A DNA stretch of 44,387 nucleotides from Brucella rhizosphaerae (GTDB lineage Bacteria; Pseudomonadota; Alphaproteobacteria; Rhizobiales; Rhizobiaceae), in NCBI RefSeq assembly GCF_002252475.1, contig NZ_NNRK01000019.1, positions 1 to 44,387 on the forward strand. The letters are read 5' to 3'. The notes below the pieces were generated by a model. It was not told the DNA's origin. It worked only from the letters and a program-made list of their open reading frames with translations, and made no database searches. Below, piece after piece: positions 17,726-27,505 of this stretch. How positions within the stretch are numbered: the first letter of the stretch is position 1; every line of letters starts with the position of its first letter. The translations under genes and the position numbers were made by a program.

Positions 17726-18390
17726 GCGAACCTCTCAATCATGCTCTCGATTCTGCCGTGACGCATCCGCCAGACTTGGTTCATCTTTGCCGCCACACGC
17801 TCATCATGCGTGGCGATGACGATGGCGCTTCCGGTCTGCCGCCCCCAGGCGAGGAGCCGGTCTACCAGCACCGCAGCGCCGGCTTGATCGAGTTGGCCCG
17901 TCGGCTCATCGGCAACAATCAATTCCGGATCCGTCACTATGGCTCGAGCTACGGCGATCCGTTCAGCCTGGCCGCCGGAAAGCTGCTCGGGAAGCTTCTG
18001 AGCCAGGGAATCGACCCCGAAGGTGGCAAGCGCTGTCAGAGCACGAGCGTTGGCTTCGGAACCTTTACCGAGAAGGATCGGCAGCTCGACGTTTTCGAGC
18101 GCGGTGAGTGCAGGAATCAAATTCGCCGATTGGAAGACGACGCCGATCCGCTCGGGGCGCAACGTGTCGGGCGAACCAGACCCGGGCCGTTCCAGCTGCC
18201 CCGAGCTTGGCATGTCCAATCCCGCGATCAGATTCAGAAGCGTCGTCTTTCCGCACCCCGAAGGTCCCATGATGGCGATGGTTTCGCCGGCGCTAATCCT
18301 GAAAGAGCAGCCTTGAACGGCCGCCACGACGCCTCGCTCGCGCTGGAAGCTGCGCCAAAGGTCGGCGGCTACAAGCAAGGTTTTAGCCAT
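17707..18390 (-). CDS. ABC transporter ATP-binding protein (MacB/LolD type)
   Basis: 227 residues from ATG 18390, preceded by GGAGG at good spacing; ATG 18408 would add six residues. Walker A is GPSGCGKTT, the Q-loop is VFQSANLIPALTALENVELP, the signature is LSGGQAERIAVARAI, Walker B is LIVADEPTGQLD, and the switch His is in IATHDE. The sequence is typical of ATPases that power FtsX-like permeases. It overlaps the permease gene, with which it probably forms the transporter. Confidence 0.9.
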   Translation of the reverse strand: MAKTLLVAADLWRSFQRERGVVAAVQGCSFRISAGETIAIMGPSGCGKTTLLNLIAGLDMPSSGQLERPGSGSPDTLRPERIGVVFQSANLIPALTALENVELPILLGKGSEANARALTALATFGVDSLAQKLPEQLSGGQAERIAVARAIVTDPELIVADEPTGQLDQAGAAVLVDRLLAWGRQTGSAIVIATHDERVAAKMNQVWRMRHGRIESMIERFACTGAG

Positions 18391-19045
18391 GCACGATGCC
18401 TCCATCACGGATGTCGATAACGCGATCGGCCCGTGTTGCGAGCGCGGGGCTGTGCGTGACGATCAGGAGGGCGGCACCGCTGCGGCAGGTTTCGATGAGA
18501 CGATCGATGACGAGTTGCTCCGTCGCTGCATCGACCTCGGCGGTCGGCTCATCGCAGAGCAGGATCGACGGTTTTGCCGCGAGCGCCACGGCCAGGCCGG
18601 CACGCGCCGCCTCGCCGCCTGAAAGGTGTGCGGGCAAGACACCTGCGAGGCCATCAAGGCCCAGGCTGTCGAGAAGGAGATCGATCTCATCCGATCGACG
18701 TTGACCGGAGATCTCCATCTGCAGACGGATGTTGTCTCGTACCGTCAGGTGATCGAAAAGATTTCCGGACTGCATGAGCATTCCGAAATGGCGAGCCCTA
18801 AGCCGAGCCCGCGCCGGCTCGGGGCGTCGGGTCATGCGCTCTCCCAGAACTGACACCACGCCGCCGTCCGGCTCATCAATCCCGGCAAGGCAGGCAAGCA
18901 GCGTCGACTTCCCGCTGCCCGATGGTCCCCTCAATGCGGTGAATTCCTCCGCATTGAGGGTGAGGGCAACGCCACGTAAGGCGACAATTTCGTCGTCGCC
19001 GGCATGAAAGAAGCGGTAAAGTTCGGTCGCCTCGAGTGCGGGCAT
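18383..19045 (-). CDS. Second ABC transporter ATP-binding protein
   Basis: 220 residues, with Walker A GPSGSGKST, signature LSGGEAARAGLAVAL, Walker B ILLCDEPTAEVD and switch His in VTHSPAL. It is similar to but clearly different from the neighbouring ATPase, and the two genes overlap by 8 bp. One permease with two distinct ATPases suggests a hetero-dimeric nucleotide-binding pair on a single FtsX-type permease that already has two halves (inference). Confidence 0.9.
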   Translation of the reverse strand: MPALEATELYRFFHAGDDEIVALRGVALTLNAEEFTALRGPSGSGKSTLLACLAGIDEPDGGVVSVLGERMTRRPEPARARLRARHFGMLMQSGNLFDHLTVRDNIRLQMEISGQRRSDEIDLLLDSLGLDGLAGVLPAHLSGGEAARAGLAVALAAKPSILLCDEPTAEVDAATEQLVIDRLIETCRSGAALLIVTHSPALATRADRVIDIRDGGIVHG

Positions 19046-19049
19046 AAAC

Positions 19050-19622
19050 TCACCTCCAATGCAACGAATTGGAGATCAGCTGCCATTGGTCGACGTTGTC
19101 CGCGCCGGCCGGAGCGGCAAGATCAAGGGTGAGCGTCCTGCCATCCTTGAACAGTATGAAGCGCTCGTGTTCGAGGCGGATCTGCTTGTTCGTGACCGGA
19201 TTTGGCGCGGAGTTCGACAGATAGCTGATGCGGACGGCCGGCCCGGCTGCGAGCTTTACTTCCTTGACCGCAGTGATTTTGACTGCATGTCCGGATGCCT
19301 TGAGGTCCGGGATTTCGTGGGCCTTAGCTGAGGAAGCCGTCGGAGCAGCGCTCGCAGTGCCAACGGTGGCATCCAGCTCATCGTATTTATCGAAGAACCG
19401 AACGCCATGATCGATCGGGGCCCGTGACCATCCCTCTGGGACCTTCAGGTCAAATCCGTTGGGAGAGTTGTAAGTAATGAAGACCTGATTGTCCGGAATG
19501 TCACCCGGCGGGTTCGTCTCGGGCGCAACCAGCTTTTCCTGTGCCAGAGCGGGAGGAAATGCGCCGAATGACATCAACAACAGGACGCCCAAGGCGGCAG
19601 ATATTCGATAGCGGACAGGCAT
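19050..19622 (-). CDS. Exported protein, first gene of the ABC operon
   Basis: 190 residues. The signal peptide MPVRYRISAALGVLLLMSFG...PALA-QE is clear. The mature part, FITYNSPNGFDLKVPEGWSR...RFFDKYDELDATVG...HERFILFKDGRTLTLDLAAP, has the alternating pattern of a PsbP/lipoprotein-like beta fold, in which 'P-x-GW' at the start and a membrane- or substrate-facing sheet are typical. Only 4 bp separate it from the ATPase gene. It is probably a periplasmic partner of the exporter. The family name is not certain. Confidence 0.7.
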   Translation of the reverse strand: MPVRYRISAALGVLLLMSFGAFPPALAQEKLVAPETNPPGDIPDNQVFITYNSPNGFDLKVPEGWSRAPIDHGVRFFDKYDELDATVGTASAAPTASSAKAHEIPDLKASGHAVKITAVKEVKLAAGPAVRISYLSNSAPNPVTNKQIRLEHERFILFKDGRTLTLDLAAPAGADNVDQWQLISNSLHWR

Positions 19623-19710
19623 GATTAATGCTCCTCTGCGGGACGGGAGATGGTATGTGACGCCAGCAGAATTAGGAGGGTCTTAGATTACCCAATGGAG
19701 TGCAGTTGGC

Positions 19711-19732
19711 CCTGCACAAACATCTGTGCAGG
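19711..19732. promoter_or_regulatory. Inverted repeat in the divergent promoter region
   Basis: Perfect 8-bp arms, CCTGCACA and TGTGCAGG, with a 6-bp spacer. It lies 26 bp before the response regulator ATG and 89 bp before the exported-protein start on the other strand. It could be an operator shared by both operons, or a hairpin in the regulator leader. Confidence 0.5.
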
Positions 19733-19758
19733 TGTCCGCGTTTCAGATACTTTGAAGC

Positions 19759-20415
19759 ATGCGTGTTCTTGTGATCGAAGATGATGTCATGCTCGGTCGG
19801 GCCCTCGTGCAAGCCCTGGACGATGCCGGCATGTCGGTAGACTGGGTACGTGACGGGCAGCTCGGGGACGAGGCCGTCGCCCTTGGCGGTCACGGTTTGG
19901 TGTTGCTCGATCTAGGCTTGCCCGGCCGTTCGGGCCTGGAAATCCTGCGCTCGCTTCGGACGGCCGGCGACAAGAGGCCGATCCTAGTGATCACCGCCCG
20001 TGACGAGCTCGACGATCGCGTCGTGGGGCTCGACCTCGGGGCCGACGACTATTTGGTGAAGCCGTTCGAGGTCAAAGAACTGCTCGCGCGTATGCGCGCG
20101 GTTCTGCGCCGGCACGGCGGCCAGGCGGTTTCGGTCCTTGTCACGAGCGAGATCGAGCTCGATCTATCAAGTCATGAGGTAAAATATCGCGGGTGCAGCG
20201 AAATGTTGCCGGCGCGAGAATTCGCGCTGCTCCAGGCGTTGCTGGAGCGCCCCGGCACAATCCTATCCCGCAGCCAGCTTGAGGAAAAACTCTATGGCTG
20301 GGGCGAAGAGGTGGAAAGCAACGCAATCGACGTCCTCATCCACTATGTCCGGCGCAAGTTCGACAAGGACATCATACGTAACATCCGGGGGGCCGGCTGG
20401 ATGGTCCCCAAGTGA
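19759..20415 (+). CDS. OmpR/PhoB-family response regulator
   Basis: 218 residues. Receiver domain residues 1-115: acidic pair E7/D8/D9, phospho-acceptor Asp51 (LLDLGLPG), Thr/Ser in ITARD, Lys in VKPFE. The winged-helix DNA-binding domain covers residues about 125-218, with the recognition region SNAIDVLIHYVRRKF and a GAGWMV close, most like QseB/PmrA/TctD-type regulators. It overlaps the histidine kinase by 4 bp (GTGA). It is divergent from the exported protein/ABC operon, so that operon is its likely target. Confidence 0.9.
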   Translation: MRVLVIEDDVMLGRALVQALDDAGMSVDWVRDGQLGDEAVALGGHGLVLLDLGLPGRSGLEILRSLRTAGDKRPILVITARDELDDRVVGLDLGADDYLVKPFEVKELLARMRAVLRRHGGQAVSVLVTSEIELDLSSHEVKYRGCSEMLPAREFALLQALLERPGTILSRSQLEEKLYGWGEEVESNAIDVLIHYVRRKFDKDIIRNIRGAGWMVPK

Positions 20416-21740
20416 AAGGCGCGATTTCGATCCGACGTACGGCTTTCATATGGCTCGCCGGATTAATGGCGGCCATCGGCGTGTGCGCGGCCATAACATC
20501 ATTCTTCCTCGTCAGGAACGAAGCATCCGACTTCCTCGACAATCAGCTGCGGCAGATCGCGCTCTATGTCGGGGACGCGCCTATCGTACCAGCCGGACGG
20601 GTTGGCGATGTGCCGCATGACCCCGAGGATGACTTCGTCATCCAGGTCTGGAATGTGGCCGGCAAGCCGTTGCGACTTTCGCACCCAGCCGTTGATATCC
20701 CCCGCCAATCAGCGACCGGGTTTGCCGACATTTCGACAGGCAATTACAATTGGCGTGTCTACACACTGGCAGTGCCGGACCGAACTGTTCAGATTTCCCA
20801 GGATACGAGGGTCCGACAGGAACTGGCGACCAATGCGGCGCTCCAGGCGGCGCTTCCGATCATCGTTCTGCTTCCATTGTCATTGCTGACACTGAGCTGG
20901 ATCATCGATCGGATTATGGCGCGGCTCAATCGCCTGGCCGTTACAGTCGCTTCCCGAGACGCCGGGGCGGACGACCCCGTTCCGATCGACGACGTGCCCG
21001 CCGAAGTCATTCCCTTTGTGAGCTCAATCAACCTGATGCTCGCGCGGCTTCGCGCACTGCTGGAGCGCCAGCGGCGGTTTATCTCAGATGCAGCCCATGA
21101 ACTGCGCACGCCGCTTTCCGCACTGCAAATTCAAATCGACAACCTTCGGCACCATGACCGGGACGGCCGGTTTTCGCAGCGTTTGACTGAGCTCGAAGCT
21201 GGAATCGGCAGGGCCACCAGCCTTGTGAACAAGCTCTTGCGCCTGGCGCGCTACGACGCCCAAGAGCCTGCGCCCGCTACGCAGTCGATCGACCTCGTCC
21301 AACTTGCATTTGACATCGTTGCGCGTCTGACCCCACTCGCGGAGAGCCGCCAGATTGACCTGGGCATCACACGCCAGGACAAGGCGACTGTGGTCGGTTC
21401 GCTTAACGATTTCGAGATCATCCTCGGCAATCTGATGGAAAACGCTGTACAGTACACACCATTGGGCGGAACCGTCGACGTCGCGGTGGCCGTCTGCGAG
21501 CAAGAGGCGCGCGTAGACGTCCGCGATACCGGCCCAGGCATTGATGAAGAAGAGATGCCACGAGTCTTTGAGCGGTTCTTCAGGGCGAGCCCTCAAGACA
21601 GCGAGGGAAGTGGCCTGGGGCTGGCGATCGCAAAGGCGGCAGCCGAAAGGCAAGGAGTGGAACTCACGCTCGCCATGCGAGAAGACGGGCCTGGCCTTGT
21701 CGCAAGTCTTGTTGTACGAACGGCCTTACTGAGAGCTTAG
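20412..21740 (+). CDS. Sensor histidine kinase
   Basis: 442 residues from GTG 20412, overlapping the regulator stop. One membrane helix near residues 9-30, a periplasmic sensor of about 110 residues, a second helix near 143-170 and a HAMP-like linker are visible. The H-box is DAAHELRTPLSAL with phospho-acceptor near His229, the N-box is NLMENAVQYTPLGG, the D-box DTGPGIDEEEMPRVFERFFR, and the G-box GSGLGLAIAKAAAE. The layout is that of QseC/TctE-type kinases. The signal is unknown; the neighbouring genes point to envelope stress, cationic peptides or metals (inference). Confidence 0.9.
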   Translation: MKGAISIRRTAFIWLAGLMAAIGVCAAITSFFLVRNEASDFLDNQLRQIALYVGDAPIVPAGRVGDVPHDPEDDFVIQVWNVAGKPLRLSHPAVDIPRQSATGFADISTGNYNWRVYTLAVPDRTVQISQDTRVRQELATNAALQAALPIIVLLPLSLLTLSWIIDRIMARLNRLAVTVASRDAGADDPVPIDDVPAEVIPFVSSINLMLARLRALLERQRRFISDAAHELRTPLSALQIQIDNLRHHDRDGRFSQRLTELEAGIGRATSLVNKLLRLARYDAQEPAPATQSIDLVQLAFDIVARLTPLAESRQIDLGITRQDKATVVGSLNDFEIILGNLMENAVQYTPLGGTVDVAVAVCEQEARVDVRDTGPGIDEEEMPRVFERFFRASPQDSEGSGLGLAIAKAAAERQGVELTLAMREDGPGLVASLVVRTALLRA

Positions 21741-24390
<2,650 letters not shown>

Positions 24391-24471
24391 TCAGTTGATG
24401 TCTGACATCACAGTGATCAATAATAGGGGTATTCTGCTCTGTTTGAGTCGCCGAAGACTATTGGATTTTCA

Positions 24472-25848
24472 TTGGACGGAGAACTGAGATCTGTGCTTCA
24501 GCAGTTCGAAGAGCAAGACGCGGCGGGAGGACAGAACGAAGAATACCTACTTGTGACCACCGGCCGGGCGTCGAAGAAAGTTACAAACGAATTGCGGGCC
24601 GCCTGGGAGGCCTTTCGTAGTTCGCCCGAATCCGATTTTTTTCGTGATCAGCCGAAGGCCCTCAAGGAAATCATTGAGGTCATCCGTGCGACGCTATCCG
24701 AATTGCGGATGGAAGCCAAACGTGAGAAGGATCCGGCCGATGTCGATCGCATTATCCGGAAAAGTCGTGTGATCGTACTGGATGTGGAAGCAGGCGATCC
24801 CCACGAACAGGCTATCATTGTCGTCCTTCAAGCCAGAAACTATACCGCGCCGTCCGGTGTCTGGGGAAAAACTATTACCGATTGCATTACATATGCGAAA
24901 GGACGCCGCACTATCACGATTGGGGAGATCGCTGAGGGGCTCGAAAAGTTTCGCATTCCAGCTGTTGAGCTTCCAGAAAAGGCAGCTAACGACATACTTC
25001 AGGTTGAGCTAGGAGCTATGGACTTCCCGTGCGAGAGAGAAGTGATACTTGCGAGGTCACTTGACAACAAGGTCGTTCCAAAAGGTCACCTGATAATCAT
25101 GATCTTGTCGCGCTTCGATGGCGATTGCGATGCAGCGTACGATCTTAGCGAAAAACCCTTCAAGCCAATTGTTGGAACGAAGTTCGACGTTCTTTTTCGT
25201 GCAGCAACGGTTGAGGGGCTGTTCCGCGTGATGTCTGAACGGCTTGATTTCACTAGTGCTGAGGGGCTCGGCATTTTGAATTTGGATGAACGCAACAACC
25301 ACGACAACAAGCTCTGTGTCTCAGCGCATCGCCAAAGGCTTGATAATGCTCTTTCTAAGAATGATCGACCCCTCCTATGCCTCCATTGCGGGCAAGCTGT
25401 TTGGGAGCCGGTCGCTCAGGTAGTAGAACTTGGCGATCTGCGCGATCCACGCGTGGGGCTCGTTCACTCGATATGCCTTGGACCAACCGACAGGGTCATC
25501 GGTGGCGCGAACATGCCGATGGCCGAAAAACATCCGGAGCTTGTGAACTTCGATGTCAATGCATGGTTCCAAGCGTCGAACGGCGGCCAACGCACATTTG
25601 CCAATCTTGATGCCATACGCACCGGACCGATAGTTTATATGGGCTGGGGCGGATTTGCCGCTCATGGGCCAGTGGGACAGTTTTTGGTCGAAGTTGGCCT
25701 TGTGGACGGTGGCTCCGAGATCTTGACCCTGCGGAACAAGCTTCATCGCTTTACAAAAGCAGATGCCGAACGAATTGATTTCGACCCGGCGAAGCGCGCC
25801 ATCCGCCTGCGCCGATGCTATCCAGTGATAACGCGTTATGATAAATAG
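24472..25848 (+). pseudogene. Gene lacking its 5' end; possible defence nuclease remnant
   Basis: At least 458 codons. The frame stays open upstream to a stop at 24424-24426 inside the palindrome, reading ...ESPKTIGFSLDGELRSVLQQ across the junction, so the natural start is lost. A segment SLDGELRSVLQQFEEQ...EYLLVTTGRASKKV looks like the region that follows the QVKH-type core of Mrr/DUF4297-like nuclease domains in antiviral proteins, but the core itself is missing, so this is weak inference. The middle is helical; the C-terminal half contains one CLHCG motif. No family is recognised for the whole. The next small gene starts 5 bp downstream. Confidence 0.5.
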
Positions 25849-25853
25849 CCGTT

Positions 25854-26230
25854 ATGGTTACTCCCAAACGTCCTCGCGGCCGCCCCCGCAAGCCAAACGC
25901 GCTGACCCAAGCGGAAATTCAACGCGCTTACCGCGCCCGGCTCGCCGCTACCGGCAAAGCGGTTCGCGTCGTGCATGTCGGCGACGTCCCTGAATTCGAT
26001 TCCGAAACCCATTTCGTCGCCGAACGTGCTTTTTTGAGGAGTTACGGCTGAATTATCATAACGCGATAGTGAAAATAGAGAATTTGGAAGAGCATCGGAT
26101 GAGGCTGGATAAGCGCAACGCATATTTGGAGAGCGAGCTGAAACGCCTGGAGCGGATTCACACCAACGCGCTGAAGGAGATCATCAGCCTAAAGCAGGCT
26201 CTTGCAAAGAAGCTCGGAGACACCGCGTGA
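25854..26230 (+). pseudogene. Small AT-hook/coiled-coil protein split by a frameshift at T6
   Basis: ATG 25854 encodes 65 residues: an AT-hook-like basic start (RPRGRPRKPN), then LTQAEIQRAYRARLAATGK and an acidic region, ending ERAFLRSYG. The -1 frame from the T6G run (26030-26036) continues as FEELRLNYHNAIVKIENLEE...LDKRNAYLESELKRLE...ALKEIISLKQALAKKL, a coiled coil ending at TGA 26228-26230. Joined, the two make one protein of about 123 residues, the form I would expect for this kind of phage/mobile-element protein. The break is either a one-base loss in a homopolymer or a -1 slip at U-UUU-UUG. A GTG at 26069 could also start the second part alone (53 residues). Confidence 0.6.
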
Positions 26231-26628
26231 GCGAACATGTCCTTTGGTGGTGGCCGTCACCGTTTTAAACGCCCCTCCCCTGCCCCGGTGATGAAACCGT
26301 TAGGTCAAAAATGCCGGCGGGATTTTCAGCTTAGCGCTTCAATTGAAATCGGGAAGTAAAAGCCACAGCGACACCGGCGAAAGCCGGCCGCATCAGGGCT
26401 GTCATGCTGATTTTCAGCGATATCGTAAGCCATTTATTTTATGGTAAACGATTTGTTAAACGAAACCCATCTCGGAGTTTAGGTTCGCCACTAGTAATGA
26501 TGCACTAGGCCACGCCTAGCCATCGATAAGTATAGGTTATCAAAGCTTATTGATTTGAAGCCGCAAATCAGTGAAAGTCAGGCAAAGCCGCGCCGCTGAA
26601 GGCCCGTTTTCAGGCCCATCAGGGAGTC
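26231..26628. other. Non-coding leader of the tyrosine recombinase with inverted repeats
   Basis: No gene is seen. The section from 26440 is AT-richer and has clustered inverted repeats: CTAGGC-CAC-GCCTAG at 26505-26519, GATAA-TTATC near 26525-26541, and ATCGATAAG/CTTATTGAT nearby. Because they lie just upstream of an integrase gene they could be its attachment or regulatory sites, but there is no second copy in the window to define a core. Confidence 0.4.
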
Positions 26629-26702
26629 TTGACCTTGCCATCAACGTCCGTCACCGCCGTCGAACGGCGTGCCGAAACACTCGATACGATTGCCGCCGTT
26701 TT
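26629..26702 (+). pseudogene. Tyrosine recombinase, 5' part (split by transposon)
   Basis: TTG 26629 (or TTG 26635, better spaced from AGGGAG) opens a frame reading LPSTSVTAVERRAETLDTIA-AV up to the transposon end at 26703. After removing the transposon and one copy of the GTTTT duplication, the frame runs straight into LPMNRRDMLAEIL at 32208 without a shift. This shows that these two pieces were one gene of about 380 codons. Confidence 0.85.
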
Positions 26703-26747
26703 GGCGTCACGACACGAAAGTGATGAATCTGTCCGACTTTTGAGAAC
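26703..26747. repeat. Left terminal inverted repeat (end 1)
   Basis: Reads GGCGTCACGACACGAAAGTG... to ...TTTTGAGAAC. It is identical over 45 bp to the reverse complement of 32158-32202. Outside it lies GTTTT, repeated outside the right end. It ends 12 bp before the tnpR stop. Confidence 0.92.
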
Positions 26748-26758
26748 GCATACAGAAC

Positions 26759-27340
26759 TCACGTCGGCTTGAGCGTTGATGCCGTTGATTTCTGGGCTTT
26801 GAGCGCTTGGTAGAGAGCGGTCTTGCCGATCTTCACGCGGGCGGCAGCTTCACGGACATTCAGCCCAGCCGCGATATGCTGGCGGGCCTTTGCGAGCTTT
26901 TCTGGTGTCACGACCGCCTGGCGACCACCGCGCCGGCCCCGTTCCTCTGCGGCTTGCAGACCGGCGCGGGTTCTTTCCCGGATGAGATCACGCTCGAATT
27001 GAGCCAGCGCGCCAAACAGATGAAAGACCAAACGACCGCCGGGCGTAGTTGTGTCGATGTTTTCGGTGATGGATCGGAAGCCAACGCCCTTGGCTTCCAG
27101 CTCGGTGATGATGTCGATCAGGTGCTTCATTGATCGACCGAGACGATCGAGTTTCCAGACCGTCAGCGTGTCGCCCTCCCGAGCATAGCGAATAGCTTCC
27201 GTCAGTCCTGGTCGGTCGGTTTTCACACCCGATGCTTTGTCCTCGAATAGCTTTTCGCAGCCAGCCTTGCGCAATGCGTCGAGTTGCAGTGCGGTATCCT
27301 GGTCTTCGGTAGAGACTCTTGCATAGCCTATGGCAGTCAT
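26759..27340 (-). CDS. tnpR: Tn3-family resolvase (small serine recombinase)
   Basis: 193 residues from ATG 27340 (MTAIGYARVSTEDQ). The frame is open for 30 more codons upstream, but that would run through the res region. The catalytic serine is Ser10 in YARVS. Also visible are GDTLTVWKLDRLGRSMKHL and FHLFGALAQFERDLIRERT (the E-helix region), and a C-terminal helix-turn-helix (VREAAARVKIGKTALYQAL). It resolves the cointegrate formed by TnpA at res. It is divergent from tnpA. A second, inverted copy of its last 105 bp lies at 32038-32145. Confidence 0.92.
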   Translation of the reverse strand: MTAIGYARVSTEDQDTALQLDALRKAGCEKLFEDKASGVKTDRPGLTEAIRYAREGDTLTVWKLDRLGRSMKHLIDIITELEAKGVGFRSITENIDTTTPGGRLVFHLFGALAQFERDLIRERTRAGLQAAEERGRRGGRQAVVTPEKLAKARQHIAAGLNVREAAARVKIGKTALYQALKAQKSTASTLKPT

Positions 27341-27351
27341 GAGACACGATT

Positions 27352-27454
27352 TGTCCGTTTTCTTGTTAAATGCGGACAATGTCCGATTTCCCGTCGAGTA
27401 ACAAGCTTTGCGGACAAAATCTGTGGACACCGCAAAACGTCCGTTTGTCGGACA
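27352..27454. promoter_or_regulatory. Putative res site between tnpR and tnpA
   Basis: The 165-bp gap contains repeated half-sites: TGTCCG (27352), CGGACA (27373), TGTCCG (27380), CGGACA (27411), GTGGACA (27423) and CGTCCG-TTTG-TCGGACA (27438-27454). These can be arranged as two to three inverted-repeat subsites, the first with a 27-bp span, as in Tn3-family res. The promoters for both genes should also lie here. Confidence 0.7.
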
Positions 27455-27505
27455 CGCATTTTCCAGTTCGCTGCACTCTCTCCAACGAATCTGGAAGATC
27501 AGAGA

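Noticed and set aside
27284..27505. Extended N-terminus of TnpA
   Set aside because: It would run through the res region and antisense to tnpR; ATG 27506 gives the normal length.
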